In this document: piece after piece, positions 7,459-18,479 of the stretch | How positions within the stretch are numbered: position 1 is the stretch's first letter | How the letters are laid out: each line of letters begins with the position of its first letter | Source: Variovorax sp. Root411 | Lineage (GTDB): Bacteria > Pseudomonadota > Gammaproteobacteria > Burkholderiales > Burkholderiaceae_C | Length of the DNA stretch: 64,000 nucleotides | Reading direction: 5' to 3' | NCBI RefSeq assembly: GCF_001425205.1 | Contig: NZ_LMDW01000001.1 | Span: 435,928 to 499,927 of the forward strand | The notes under the pieces: generated by a model | Databases searched by the model: none | What the model was told of the DNA's origin: nothing | Seen by the model: only the letters and a program-made list of their open reading frames with translations | Position numbers and translations under genes: made by a program

Positions 7459-8730
7459 ATGCACCCCAAAGCCCTGTTGGAGGCCACCGCCGATCTGGTC
7501 GGCCTTGTCCTGAAATTCGATCACCCGGCCGACCAAGTCGTTTCGCGGTTCTTCCGCGACCACCGAGAGTTCGGCCCGCGCGAGCGCGCGACGCTTGCTG
7601 AAACCGTCTACACCGTGCTTCGCAAGAAGCTGCTGTTCGACCATCTCTCGCCCTCGGGCAGCGGCTCGAAGGAGCGCCGCATGGCGATCCTGGGCTTTCA
7701 CGGCCCGCGTGATTTTCTGAAGAGCGCGCTCAACGACACCGAAAAGCGCTGGCTCGACAACTGCGACGCCGTCAAGCCGGACGACCTGCTCGAGCGCCAT
7801 CGCCACAACCTGCCCGAGTGGCTGGTGGTGCCGCTCAAGGCCCAACTGGGCGACGGCTTCTGGCCGTTGGTCGAAGCCCTGCAGCAGCCAGCACCGCTCG
7901 ATCTGCGCGTCAATGCGTTGACCGACAAGCGCTCGGAAGTGAAGGTGGAGCTTGCGAAGGCTGCTATCAAATCGGAAGCGACCCCGTTCTCGCCATGGGG
8001 CCTGCGCATCGACGGCAAGCCGGCACTGACCAAGCTGGACGCCTTCGCCCGTGGCGCCATCGAGGTGCAGGACGAAGGCTCCCAACTGCTGGCGCTGCTG
8101 CTGGACGCCAAGCGCGGCGAGATGGTGGTCGACTTCTGCGCCGGCGCGGGCGGCAAGACACTGGCCATCGGCGCGACGATGCGCAACACCGGCCGGCTGT
8201 ATGCCTTCGACACCTCGGCGCACCGGCTCGACGCGCTCAAGCCGCGGCTGGCGCGCAGCAAGCTCTCGAACGTCCACCCGGCCGCGATCGCACACGAGCG
8301 CGACGACCGCATCAAGCGCCTGGCGGGCAAGATCGACCGCGTGCTGGTCGACGCGCCCTGCTCGGGGCTGGGCACGCTGCGGCGCAATCCTGACCTGAAA
8401 TGGCGCCAGTCGCTCAAATCGGTCGAGGAATTGACGGTCAAGCAAACGGCGATCCTGCAAAGCGCGGCGCGGCTCGTGAAATCGGGCGGCCGTCTGGTTT
8501 ACGCCACTTGCAGCGTGCTGCCGGAGGAAAACGAGGCGATTGCGGAGGCCTTTGGCGCCGCCAACCCCGATTTCGTGCCCGTGGACGCGGCGGAGTTGTT
8601 GCAGGGCCTGAAGGTCGATGGCTCCGAGGCGCTGTGCGCCGGCGGGGAGGGCGGCCGCCGCTACCTGCGCCTGTGGCCGCACCGTCATTCGACCGACGGT
8701 TTCTTCGCCGCGGCGTGGAACCGGAAATAG
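7459..8730 (+). CDS. RsmB/NOP-family RNA (cytosine-5) methyltransferase
   Basis: A 423-residue SAM-dependent RNA m5C methyltransferase. It has an N-terminal NusB-like helical region, then V-D-F-C-A-G-A-G-G-K-T (SAM motif I), D-A-P-C-S-G-L-G-T-L-R-R-N-P-D (motif IV, with the product-release cysteine) and Y-A-T-C-S-V-L-P-E-E-N (motif VI, catalytic cysteine). The likely substrate is rRNA, but whether it is the RsmB orthologue or a paralogue such as RsmF cannot be settled here, so no symbol is given. A plus-strand transcript shared with the M48 gene is possible. Confidence 0.88.
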   Translation: MHPKALLEATADLVGLVLKFDHPADQVVSRFFRDHREFGPRERATLAETVYTVLRKKLLFDHLSPSGSGSKERRMAILGFHGPRDFLKSALNDTEKRWLDNCDAVKPDDLLERHRHNLPEWLVVPLKAQLGDGFWPLVEALQQPAPLDLRVNALTDKRSEVKVELAKAAIKSEATPFSPWGLRIDGKPALTKLDAFARGAIEVQDEGSQLLALLLDAKRGEMVVDFCAGAGGKTLAIGATMRNTGRLYAFDTSAHRLDALKPRLARSKLSNVHPAAIAHERDDRIKRLAGKIDRVLVDAPCSGLGTLRRNPDLKWRQSLKSVEELTVKQTAILQSAARLVKSGGRLVYATCSVLPEENEAIAEAFGAANPDFVPVDAAELLQGLKVDGSEALCAGGEGGRRYLRLWPHRHSTDGFFAAAWNRK

Positions 8731-8862
8731 AGGCGGAACTCCAAACTAGGGTTAATCTGCGCTTTTCTTGAAGGTTTAAAGGCTTTGTTTTAGGCCTGCC
8801 GCTTTAAAATCGCGGGTTATCTGAAGGCTGCACCTTCGTGTGGCCATGGAGTACCTGACTCA

Positions 8863-10077
8863 ATGTTGCTTCCTGACTCTGCCGTCCTGAATGCGGCCAT
8901 CCAATGGCTCGGACACGGCCTGTGGGACCTCGCATGGTGGCAAGTCGTGCTGTACACGCTCGTCACCACGCACATCACGATTGCCGCGGTCACGATCTTC
9001 CTGCACCGCACGCAGACGCACCGGGCCATGGATCTGGGCCCGATCCCATCGCACTTCTTCCGCTTCTGGCTGTGGCTCGGCACCGGCATGGTGACGAAGG
9101 AATGGGTCGCCATCCACCGCAAGCACCACGCCAAGTGCGAAACCGTCGACGACCCGCACAGCCCGCAGGTCAAGGGCATCGACGAAGTGCTCTGGCGCGG
9201 CGCCGAGCTGTATCGCGCCGAGTCGAAGAACAAGGAAACGATGGAGCGCTACGGCCACGGCACGCCCGATGACTGGATCGAGCGCAACCTGTATACGCGC
9301 TACAGCTGGCAAGGTGTAGGCCTGATGCTGGTGATCAACCTGGCGCTGTTCGGCACGCTCGGCATGGCCGTGTGGGCCGTGCAGATGCTCTGGATCCCGA
9401 TCACCGCCGCCGGCATCATCAACGGCATCGGCCACTACTGGGGCTATCGCAACTTCGAGGCGCCGGACGCCAGCCGCAACATCATGCCCTGGGGCCTGAT
9501 CATCGGTGGCGAAGAGCTGCACAACAACCACCACACCTATCCGACCTCGGCCAAGTTCTCGGTCAAGAAGTACGAGTTCGACATCGGCTGGATCTACATC
9601 CAGGCGATGCAGGCGATTGGCTGGGCCAAGGTCAAGAAGGTGCCGCCGAAGATGCAGATGGGCGACATCCAGCCCGTGGCCAACGAGAAGACGCTCGAGG
9701 CCGTCATCGCCAACCGCTATGAAGTCATGGCTGGCTACGCGCGCGAAATGCGCCGTGCCACCAGCCAGGAACTCGACGCGCTGAAGACCAAGGGCGCCGA
9801 CCTGTCGGTGCTCAAGGCTGCCAAGCGCTGGCTGCACCGCGACGACGACAAGGTGCCTGCCTCGGCTCGTTCGCACATTGTGCAGGCCCGTGCTGCGCAC
9901 CCGGTGCTCGACAAGATGGTCACCATGCGCGAAGAGCTGCGCCAGCTGTGGCTGAACACCTCGCAATCGCGCGAGCAGCTGGCGGCCGATCTGGCAGCTT
10001 GGTGCCACCGGGCAGAAGCCAGCGGCATTGCCGGCCTGCGCGACTTCTCGACCCGCCTGCGCGCTGCACGCGCCTGA
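8863..10077 (+). CDS. Membrane fatty-acid (acyl-CoA) desaturase
   Basis: A 404-residue di-iron desaturase. Three histidine boxes are present: H48-R-T-Q-T-H53, H85-R-K-H-H89 and H220-N-N-H-H224, in the order of delta-9 acyl desaturases. Hydrophobic helices lie at about 25-48, 62-78, 150-172 and 174-190. It introduces a cis double bond to keep membranes fluid, with electrons from a ferredoxin- or cytochrome-type donor. The C-terminal 130 residues are charged and helical, longer than in minimal desaturases. The 132-base upstream gap is AT-richer than its surroundings and holds TTTAAAAT near 8803-8810, a possible -10 element, and the gene ends in a clear terminator, so it is probably monocistronic. 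Confidence 0.9.
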   Translation: MLLPDSAVLNAAIQWLGHGLWDLAWWQVVLYTLVTTHITIAAVTIFLHRTQTHRAMDLGPIPSHFFRFWLWLGTGMVTKEWVAIHRKHHAKCETVDDPHSPQVKGIDEVLWRGAELYRAESKNKETMERYGHGTPDDWIERNLYTRYSWQGVGLMLVINLALFGTLGMAVWAVQMLWIPITAAGIINGIGHYWGYRNFEAPDASRNIMPWGLIIGGEELHNNHHTYPTSAKFSVKKYEFDIGWIYIQAMQAIGWAKVKKVPPKMQMGDIQPVANEKTLEAVIANRYEVMAGYAREMRRATSQELDALKTKGADLSVLKAAKRWLHRDDDKVPASARSHIVQARAAHPVLDKMVTMREELRQLWLNTSQSREQLAADLAAWCHRAEASGIAGLRDFSTRLRAARA

Positions 10078-10100
10078 CGCGAGCCACGCGCCAATCAAAA

Positions 10101-10125
10101 AGCCGGCTTGATCGCCGGCTTTTTT
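10101..10125 (+). terminator. Intrinsic terminator of the desaturase gene
   Basis: AGCCGGC pairs with GCCGGCT around a 6-base loop and is followed by five T; an A-run on the 5' side could let it work on both strands. It begins 23 bases past the stop codon. Confidence 0.85.
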
Positions 10126-10196
10126 ACGCCTGTCGTTTCTTGCGGCATGCCCCGCTTTTACGATGAGGGGAGGGCGAGAGCGAAAACTGCAGGCAA

Positions 10197-10229
10197 CAAA
10201 AAACCCGCTGGGTAAGCAGCGGGTTTTTT
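10197..10229 (-). terminator. Intrinsic terminator of rpmB-rpmG
   Basis: AACCCGCTG and CAGCGGGTT form a 9-bp stem with a 6-base loop. Both flanks are A/T runs, so on the minus strand it ends in a T-run about 25 bases past the rpmG stop. It could also stop readthrough from the plus strand. Confidence 0.85.
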
Positions 10230-10253
10230 GTTTGGGAAAACCAGGGAGCCGAA

Positions 10254-10427
10254 TTACTTCAGCTTGATTTCCTTGTATTCGACGTGCTTGCGCGCCTTCG
10301 GGTCGAACTTCATGATCGACATCTTTTCAGGCATCGTCTTCTTGTTCTTGCTGGTCGTGTAGAAGTGGCCGGTACCCGCGGTGGATTCCAGCTTGATCTT
10401 TTCGCGTCCGCCTTTGCTCGTTGCCAT
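10254..10427 (-). CDS. rpmG: 50S ribosomal protein L33
   Basis: A 57-codon gene on the minus strand, starting [15 protein letters not shown] and ending Y-K-E-I-K-L-K, the typical bacterial L33. It has [14 protein letters not shown] and lacks the CxxC zinc pairs, so it is the zinc-independent form. A good Shine-Dalgarno (AGGAGCTG) precedes the ATG at 10425-10427. It lies 11 bases downstream of rpmB, the usual L28-L33 operon. Confidence 0.97.
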   Translation of the reverse strand: MATSKGGREKIKLESTAGTGHFYTTSKNKKTMPEKMSIMKFDPKARKHVEYKEIKLK

Positions 10428-10438
10428 GTTTCAGCTCC

Positions 10439-10672
10439 TTAAGCTTGGCCGCGTGCGCGCAGGTCTGCGAGCACGGCGTCGATACCGTTCTTGTCGATCA
10501 GGCGCAGTGCAGCGCTCGAAACGCGCAGGCGAACCCAGCGGTTTTCAGTCTCGACCCAGAAACGGCGGTATTGCAGGTTCGGCAGGAACCGGCGCTTGGT
10601 TTTGTTGTTGGCGTGGGAAACGTTGTTTCCGACCATCGGGCCTTTGCCCGTTACGTCGCATACGCGTGCCAT
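10439..10672 (-). CDS. rpmB: 50S ribosomal protein L28
   Basis: A 77-residue L28 starting [12 protein letters not shown], with [14 protein letters not shown] near residue 16, full length for proteobacteria. Only one N-terminal cysteine is present, not a zinc-binding set. It is the first gene of the rpmB-rpmG pair and has its own likely promoter in the 182-base gap after trxB. Confidence 0.97.
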   Translation of the reverse strand: MARVCDVTGKGPMVGNNVSHANNKTKRRFLPNLQYRRFWVETENRWVRLRVSSAALRLIDKNGIDAVLADLRARGQA

Positions 10673-10826
10673 GTGGACACTCTTTCTTGAACAGCTGGCA
10701 CCGGCGCAATCGTGGCGATTGCAGGTGTTTTGCAGCTTGACCTCGCCAGAAAACGGGTGGCGGTACCCCGGCTTTGCCTGTATGCAGGAATCCTCGTGAG
10801 AGGGCCCTGTTTCGGCAAAGCCTCGG

Positions 10827-10832
10827 ATTATA
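10827..10832 (-). promoter_or_regulatory. Candidate -10 element of rpmB
   Basis: A perfect TATAAT on the minus strand lies about 155 bases upstream of the rpmB start, in the gap between trxB and rpmB. No good -35 hexamer is visible 16-18 bases further up, so this is a weak call based on the -10 box and the position. Confidence 0.35.
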
Positions 10833-10854
10833 GCCCTTTTGGGGCCCGCACTGG

Positions 10855-12669
<1,815 letters not shown>

Positions 12670-12767
12670 ACCTCCAGGGCCGGGCCGCCGTTGCCGGCGG
12701 TCCCGGCCTTTTGTTGTAGTGTTCGTGCTTCCGGCCCCGATCTTCCGGGCCGGGCGCCGTGTTTTTC

Positions 12768-15203
12768 ATGACCTATTCGCTCAATACGCTTCAATCTTCT
12801 TCCGCCGCCGAGGGGCAACCCGTGCGCATGCGCGCCATGCGCTTCGCCCACGAAATCACGCTGATCGCAGGCTTCGCGGCGCTGTTGTTCTGGCTGCTCG
12901 CGATGCTGAGCTTCACGCCTTCCGATGCCGCCTGGTCCACCTCGGGCACGGGGGGCGAAATCAAGAATTGGGGCGGCCGCATCGGCGCCTGGCTGGCCGA
13001 TGGCAGCTATTACCTCGCCGGCTATTCCGTCTGGTGGTGCCTTTTTGCCGGGCTGCGCGCCTGGCTTTCGTCGCTGGCCAACTGGCTGCGCGGCGGCGAG
13101 CCTGCATCCGGCGAGCAACCGGCACCGCGTGGGCGCTTCAACCGCAGCCGCCTTGCGTTCTGGTTCGGGCTCGTCCTGCTGCTGTGCGCGAGCACCATGC
13201 TCGAATGGTCGCGCCTGTACCGGCTCGAGGCGCACCTGCCGGGCTCCGGTGGCGGCGCGCTGGGCTATCTCGTGGGACCGGCCAGCGTGCGCTGGATGGG
13301 CTTCACCGGATCGGCGCTGGTGGCCATCGCCGGCGGCGTGATCGGCTCGGCGCTGGTGTTCCGTTTCTCCTGGAGCCTGATCGCCGAGCGCATCGGCGCG
13401 CGTGCCTACTCGCTGTTCGAGTCACGCCGCGAGAAGCGCGAAATGGCCGCCGACATCGCCATGGGCAAGCAGGCCGCCCGCGAGCGTGCCGAGGCCGACG
13501 AACCTGCGTTCACGCGCGGCGACCCGGACCGGGCCGAGCCCTCGCTGGCTTCGTCGTCAGGTGGTGCCTTCGACGACGACGAGGACGAAGTCCGCCTCGA
13601 GCCGCGCCCCAAGCGCCGCCCGCCATCGCCCCCGGTGCAGATCGAGCCCGCGATGACCGAAGTGCCCAGGAGCGACCGCGTCGTCAAGGAGCGCCAGAAG
13701 CCGCTCTTCAAGGAACTGCCCGACAGCAAGCTGCCGCAGGTCGACCTGCTCGACGCCGCGCAAGCGCGCCAGGAAACTGTTTCGTCCGACACGCTCGAGA
13801 TGACCTCGCGCATGATCGAGAAAAAGCTCAAGGACTTCGGCGTCGAGGTGCGCGTGGTGCTCGCTTCGCCCGGCCCCGTCATCACGCGCTACGAAATCGA
13901 GCCCGCCACGGGCGTCAAGGGCTCGCAGATCCTCGGCCTCGCCAAGGACCTCGCGCGCTCGCTCTCGCTGGTGTCGATCCGCGTGGTCGAGACCATTCCG
14001 GGCAAGAACTACATGGCGCTCGAACTGCCGAACGCCAAGCGCCAGTCGATCAAGCTCAGCGAAATCCTGGGTTCGCAGATCTACAACGAAGGCAAGTCGA
14101 TGCTCACCATGGGCCTCGGCAAGGACATCATCGGCAACCCGGTGGTGGCCGACCTCGCGAAGATGCCGCACGTGCTGGTGGCCGGTACCACCGGCTCGGG
14201 CAAGTCGGTGGGCATCAACGCGATGATCCTGTCACTGCTCTACAAGGCCGAGGCACGCGACGTTCGCCTGCTCATGATCGACCCGAAGATGCTCGAAATG
14301 TCGGTCTACGAAGGCATTCCGCATCTGCTGGCGCCCGTGGTCACCGACATGCGCCAGGCGGCGCACGGCCTGAACTGGTGCGTGGCCGAGATGGAGCGCC
14401 GCTACAAGCTCATGAGCAAGCTCGGCGTGCGCAACCTGGCCGGCTACAACACCAAGATCGACGAAGCCAAGGCGCGCGAGGAGTTCATCTACAACCCCTT
14501 CAGCCTCACGCCGGACGATCCGGAGCCGCTGCGGCGCGAACCGCACATCGTCGTGGTCATCGACGAACTGGCCGACCTGATGATGGTGGTAGGCAAGAAG
14601 ATCGAAGAGCTGATCGCCCGTCTCGCGCAGAAGGCGCGCGCCGCAGGCATCCACCTCATTCTTGCCACCCAGCGCCCGAGCGTTGACGTGATCACCGGCC
14701 TTATCAAGGCCAACATCCCGACGCGCATCGCGTTCCAGGTGTCGAGCAAGATCGACAGCCGCACCATCCTCGACCAGATGGGCGCCGAGGCGCTGCTCGG
14801 CATGGGCGACATGCTCTACATGCCCAGCGGCACAGGCCTGCCCATTCGCGTGCACGGCGCCTTCGTCAGCGACGAGGAAGTGCACCGCGTGGTGGCCTAT
14901 CTCAAGAGCCAGGGCGAGCCCGACTACATCGAGGGCGTGCTCGAAGGCGGCACGGTCGATGGCGACGGTGACGGCGACCTGCTCGGCGGCGGCGATGCGG
15001 AAAAAGACCCGATGTACGACCAGGCGGTCGAGGTCGTGCTCAAGAACCGCAAGGCCAGCATCTCGCTGGTGCAGCGCCACCTGAAGATCGGCTACAACCG
15101 CGCCGCGCGCCTCGTCGAGGACATGGAAAAGGCCGGCTTGGTCAGTGCGATGAGCGGCAGCGGCCAGCGCGAAATTCTGGTGCCGGCGCGCGCGGCGGAG
15201 TAA
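12768..15203 (+). CDS. ftsK: DNA translocase FtsK
   Basis: An 811-residue septal DNA translocase that clears the chromosome terminus and activates XerCD. The N-terminal 210 residues hold four membrane helices, followed by a short acidic/proline linker. The motor has the Walker A G-T-T-G-S-G-K-S and Walker [11 protein letters not shown]. The last 65 residues form the gamma winged-helix domain (Y-D-Q-A-V-E-V-V-L ... [11 protein letters not shown]). The ATG at 12768 is preferred; a GTG lies 9 bases upstream. It is 160 bases upstream of lolA, the common ftsK-lolA-rarA order. Confidence 0.96.
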   Translation: MTYSLNTLQSSSAAEGQPVRMRAMRFAHEITLIAGFAALLFWLLAMLSFTPSDAAWSTSGTGGEIKNWGGRIGAWLADGSYYLAGYSVWWCLFAGLRAWLSSLANWLRGGEPASGEQPAPRGRFNRSRLAFWFGLVLLLCASTMLEWSRLYRLEAHLPGSGGGALGYLVGPASVRWMGFTGSALVAIAGGVIGSALVFRFSWSLIAERIGARAYSLFESRREKREMAADIAMGKQAARERAEADEPAFTRGDPDRAEPSLASSSGGAFDDDEDEVRLEPRPKRRPPSPPVQIEPAMTEVPRSDRVVKERQKPLFKELPDSKLPQVDLLDAAQARQETVSSDTLEMTSRMIEKKLKDFGVEVRVVLASPGPVITRYEIEPATGVKGSQILGLAKDLARSLSLVSIRVVETIPGKNYMALELPNAKRQSIKLSEILGSQIYNEGKSMLTMGLGKDIIGNPVVADLAKMPHVLVAGTTGSGKSVGINAMILSLLYKAEARDVRLLMIDPKMLEMSVYEGIPHLLAPVVTDMRQAAHGLNWCVAEMERRYKLMSKLGVRNLAGYNTKIDEAKAREEFIYNPFSLTPDDPEPLRREPHIVVVIDELADLMMVVGKKIEELIARLAQKARAAGIHLILATQRPSVDVITGLIKANIPTRIAFQVSSKIDSRTILDQMGAEALLGMGDMLYMPSGTGLPIRVHGAFVSDEEVHRVVAYLKSQGEPDYIEGVLEGGTVDGDGDGDLLGGGDAEKDPMYDQAVEVVLKNRKASISLVQRHLKIGYNRAARLVEDMEKAGLVSAMSGSGQREILVPARAAE

Positions 15204-15363
15204 TTCGCTGCGCGGGTTTTCAAGATTCAGGTTACGTGCTGAAAGGCAATTTGCAAAAACGCCGGTCGGCATTGCAAATCTTCATGAAGCCCTGCAGTTG
15301 CCGCAATTCGCGGCGGTTAGGGTCGATGCCAATGCCACAGCTTTTCCAAGCGAGGAATCCAAA

Positions 15364-15996
15364 TTGAAATTGCGTCATTGGCTGTTGATCGGCCTCCTGA
15401 GTTCCACCAACGCCTGGGCCGGCGGGCTCGAAAGCCTTGAAACCTTCGTCAGGACGGTCAAGTCCGGCCGCGCCGATTTCACCCAGACCGTGACCGCCCC
15501 GGCGCGCGAAGGGCAACCGGGCCGCACCAAGACTTCGAGCGGCACCTTCGAATTCCAGCGCCCCGGCAAATTCAAGTTCGACTACCAGAAGCCCTTTGCG
15601 CAGGTCATCGTGGCCGACGGCAAGACACTGTGGCTCTACGACGCCGACCTGAACCAGGTCACGCAGCGCGCGCAGGCGCAGGCGCTGGGCTCCACGCCGG
15701 CGGCGCTGATCGCCGCGGCGCCCGACCTGAAGGCCCTGCAGGCCGATTTCACTCTCGAGGCCGCGCCGGAGCGCGACGGCCTGCAATGGGTCAAGGCCAC
15801 GCCGAAGAACAAGGACGGCCAGCTGCAGAGCGTGCAGGTCGGCTTCCAGGGCGAGGCGCTGGCAGCGCTCGAAATCCTCGACAGCTTCGGCCAGCGCTCG
15901 GTGCTCAAGTTCGGCAAGGTCGAGGTGAACCCGTCGCTGCCGGCAAGCGTGTTCGACTTCAAGCCGCCGGCCGGCGCGGACGTCGTCAAGCAATAA
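15364..15996 (+). CDS. lolA: Outer-membrane lipoprotein carrier LolA
   Basis: A 210-residue periplasmic chaperone that carries lipoproteins from LolCDE to LolB. The TTG at 15364 is chosen as start because it has GAGGA seven bases upstream and gives a clean signal peptide cleaved after A-W-A. The mature protein has V-K-S-G-R-A-D-F-T-Q-T then S-G-T-F-E-F-Q-R-P-G-K-F-K-F-D-Y-Q-K-P and D-G-K-T-L-W-L-Y-D, the LolA core. It lies between ftsK and rarA on the same strand, 10 bases before rarA. Confidence 0.92.
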   Translation: MKLRHWLLIGLLSSTNAWAGGLESLETFVRTVKSGRADFTQTVTAPAREGQPGRTKTSSGTFEFQRPGKFKFDYQKPFAQVIVADGKTLWLYDADLNQVTQRAQAQALGSTPAALIAAAPDLKALQADFTLEAAPERDGLQWVKATPKNKDGQLQSVQVGFQGEALAALEILDSFGQRSVLKFGKVEVNPSLPASVFDFKPPAGADVVKQ

Positions 15997-16006
15997 ACCC
16001 ACAGGC

Positions 16007-17299
16007 TTGGCCACCACCGCCCACCAACCCCTTGCCGAGCGCCTGCGTCCCAAAACGCTGGGCGACGTGATCGGCCAGCAGCACCTGCTCGGCCCGGGCA
16101 TGCCGCTGCGCATCGCGTTCGAATCGGGCCAGCCGCATTCCTGCATCCTCTGGGGGCCGCCGGGCACCGGCAAGACCACCATCGCGCGGCTCATGGCCGA
16201 TGCGTTCGACGCGCAGTTCCTGAGCATCAGCGCGGTGCTCGGCGGCGTGAAGGACATCCGCGAAGCGGTGGAGCGCGCCACCGCCGCACGCGACGGACTG
16301 GAGCAGCAGCGCACCATCGTGTTTGTCGACGAGGTGCACCGCTTCAACAAGAGCCAGCAGGATGCCTTCCTGCCGCATGTGGAGTCGGGCCTCTTCACCT
16401 TCATCGGCGCGACCACCGAGAACCCTTCGTTCGAGGTCAACTCGGCCTTGCTTTCGCGTGCTGCCGTGTACGTGCTGCAGCCGCTCGGCGAAGACGACCT
16501 CAAGCAGATCGTGGCGCGCGCACAGGCCATCCAGGCCGTGCCCGCCATCGACACAGCGGCGGTCGATCGCCTCGTGGCCTATGCCGACGGCGATGCACGC
16601 CGGCTGCTCAACACCCTTGAAACGCTCGCGGTCGCGGCCCGCGCCGAAAAGCTCGAACACATCACTGACGAGTGGCTGCTGCGCGTGCTCGGCGAGCGCA
16701 TGCGGCGCTACGACAAGGGCGGCGAGCAGTTCTACGACACCATCAGCGCGCTGCACAAGTCCGTGCGAGGCAGCGACCCCGACGCCGCGCTCTACTGGTT
16801 CGTGCGCATGCTCGACGGCGGCGCCGATCCGCGCTACATGGCGCGCCGGCTGGTGCGTATGGCCAGCGAAGACATCGGCCTGGCCGATCCGCGCGCCCTG
16901 CGCCTGGCGCTCGATGCGGCCGAGGTCTATGAACGGCTGGGTACCCCCGAGGGCGAACTGGCGCTGGCCGAATGCGTGGTCTACCTCGCGATCGCGCCCA
17001 AGTCGAACGCCGTCTACAAGGCCTACAACGCGGTGCGCGCCCTCGTGAAGAAGGACAGCACGCGACCCGTGCCCATGCACCTGCGCAATGCGCCCACCAA
17101 GCTCATGAAAGAGCTCGACTACGGCAAGGGCTACCGCTATGCGCACGACGAGGAGGGCGGTTTCGCCGCCGGCGAGCGCTATCTTCCGCAAGGGCTGGAA
17201 GGCCAGGTCTTCTACGAGCCCGTCGAGCGTGGACTCGAGATTCGCATTGCGGAAAAGCTGCGCGAGCTGCGCCGCCGGAACGCCGAAGGCAACGGCTGA
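16007..17299 (+). CDS. rarA: Replication-associated recombination protein A (RarA/MgsA)
   Basis: A 430-residue AAA+ ATPase related to clamp loaders, acting at stalled forks. It has R-L-R-P-K-T-L-G-D-V-I-G-Q at the N-terminus, Walker A G-P-P-G-T-G-K-T-T, Walker B V-F-V-D-E-V-H-R-F-N-K-S-Q-Q-D and the sensor T-T-E-N-P-S-F-E-V-N, then the tetramerisation region with G-A-D-P-R-Y-M-A-R-R. The TTG at 16007 gives the best full-length match. It follows lolA by 10 bases and is probably cotranscribed. Confidence 0.95.
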   Translation: MATTAHQPLAERLRPKTLGDVIGQQHLLGPGMPLRIAFESGQPHSCILWGPPGTGKTTIARLMADAFDAQFLSISAVLGGVKDIREAVERATAARDGLEQQRTIVFVDEVHRFNKSQQDAFLPHVESGLFTFIGATTENPSFEVNSALLSRAAVYVLQPLGEDDLKQIVARAQAIQAVPAIDTAAVDRLVAYADGDARRLLNTLETLAVAARAEKLEHITDEWLLRVLGERMRRYDKGGEQFYDTISALHKSVRGSDPDAALYWFVRMLDGGADPRYMARRLVRMASEDIGLADPRALRLALDAAEVYERLGTPEGELALAECVVYLAIAPKSNAVYKAYNAVRALVKKDSTRPVPMHLRNAPTKLMKELDYGKGYRYAHDEEGGFAAGERYLPQGLEGQVFYEPVERGLEIRIAEKLRELRRRNAEGNG

Positions 17300-17381
17300 T
17301 ACTTGCTTGCAGCGTGCCTGCAAAGCGTGCATGGCCCTACGCGCATACAGCATGACGTGAGCGGGTAAACCCCGGTCGCCG

Positions 17382-17414
17382 CGCACCAAATCAAAGCTGG
17401 TGCGTGACTACAAT
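17382..17414 (+). promoter_or_regulatory. Candidate promoter and operator of the liv operon
   Basis: In the 240-base gap before livH, the inverted repeat CGCACCA and TGGTGCG with a 9-base spacer (17382-17404) is followed by TACAAT at 17409-17414, a good -10 hexamer. The palindrome overlaps where the -35 would be, which suits repressor binding. Position and symmetry are seen; function is inferred. Confidence 0.4.
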
Positions 17415-17539
17415 CCCGCCCACAAATCCGCCGGCGACACATGTTGGCTGGTTTTTTGCTTGTCAACCCAGGGGCGCCAAACCGGTGCCCGGCGGGTGAA
17501 TGGCACCCCGCAACGGTGCAACACATAGGAAATCGCGTT

Positions 17540-18469
17540 ATGGACATTTTGCTGCAGCAGATCATCAACGGTCTGGTACTGGGCAGCATGTATGCCTTGA
17601 TAGCCTTGGGCTACACCATGGTGTACGGCATCATCAACCTCATCAATTTTGCGCACGGAGAAGTGCTGATGGTGGGGGCTCTCACGAGCTGGACCATCAT
17701 CGGGCTCATGAAGGACGGCATGCCCAACACACCGGGCTGGCTGATCCTCCTCATCGCGTTGATCATTGCCTGCATCGTCGCGGCAACCCTCAACTTCGTG
17801 ATCGAGAAGGTGGCCTACCGGCCCCTGCGCAACAGTCCCAAGCTCGCGCCGCTGATCACGGCCATCGGCATGTCGATCCTGCTGCAGACGCTGGCCATGA
17901 TCATCTGGAAGCCGACCAACAAGGCCTACCCCAACCTGCTGCCGACCGACCCCATCCACGTGGGCGGCGCGGTGATCTCTCCCACACAGGTCATGATCCT
18001 GAGCGTCACGGCTTTCTCGCTCGTGGTGCTCATGTGGCTGGTCAACTACACCAAGCTTGGCCGCGCAATGCGCGCCACCGCGGAGAACCCGCGCGTCGCT
18101 GCCCTCATGGGCATCCGGCCCGACATGGTCATCTCGGCCACCTTCATCATCGGCGCCGTGCTCGCGGCCATCGCCGGTGTGATGTATGCGTCGAACTACG
18201 GCATCGCCCAGCACGCTATGGGCTTCCTGCCTGGCCTCAAGGCCTTCACTGCGGCCGTGTTCGGCGGCATCGGCAACCTTGCCGGCGCAGTGGTCGGCGG
18301 GATCCTGCTGGGGCTCATCGAGGCGATCGGCTCGGGCTACATCGGAACGCTGACGGGCGGCGTGCTCGGCAGCAACTACAGCGACATCTTCGCGTTCATC
18401 GTGCTGATCGTCATGCTCACGCTGCGTCCGTCCGGCCTGCTCGGCGAACGCGTGGCGGACCGTGCCTGA
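17540..18469 (+). CDS. livH: Branched-chain amino-acid ABC transporter permease LivH type
   Basis: A 309-residue inner-membrane permease with about eight hydrophobic helices. It starts M-D-I-L-L-Q-Q-I-I-N-G-L-V-L-G-S-M-Y-A-L-I-A-L-G-Y-T, the usual LivH beginning, and has G-G-I-G-N-L-A-G-A-V-V-G-G near residue 250 (the ATPase-coupling loop). AGGAA precedes the ATG at 17540. First gene of livHMGF. The family takes up leucine/isoleucine/valine or related amides and organic acids. Confidence 0.9.
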   Translation: MDILLQQIINGLVLGSMYALIALGYTMVYGIINLINFAHGEVLMVGALTSWTIIGLMKDGMPNTPGWLILLIALIIACIVAATLNFVIEKVAYRPLRNSPKLAPLITAIGMSILLQTLAMIIWKPTNKAYPNLLPTDPIHVGGAVISPTQVMILSVTAFSLVVLMWLVNYTKLGRAMRATAENPRVAALMGIRPDMVISATFIIGAVLAAIAGVMYASNYGIAQHAMGFLPGLKAFTAAVFGGIGNLAGAVVGGILLGLIEAIGSGYIGTLTGGVLGSNYSDIFAFIVLIVMLTLRPSGLLGERVADRA

Positions 18470-18479
18470 GGAACGAGCC

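Noticed and set aside
7960..7985. GCTGCTATCAAATCGGAAG inside the methyltransferase gene as a copy of the stem-loop at 5220
   Set aside because: Only GCTAT and an A-run are shared; there is no second arm, and the sequence codes normally there.
15298..15363. Upstream TTG start for lolA adding 22 residues
   Set aside because: The added residues break the signal peptide pattern and have no Shine-Dalgarno, while the TTG at 15364 has both.
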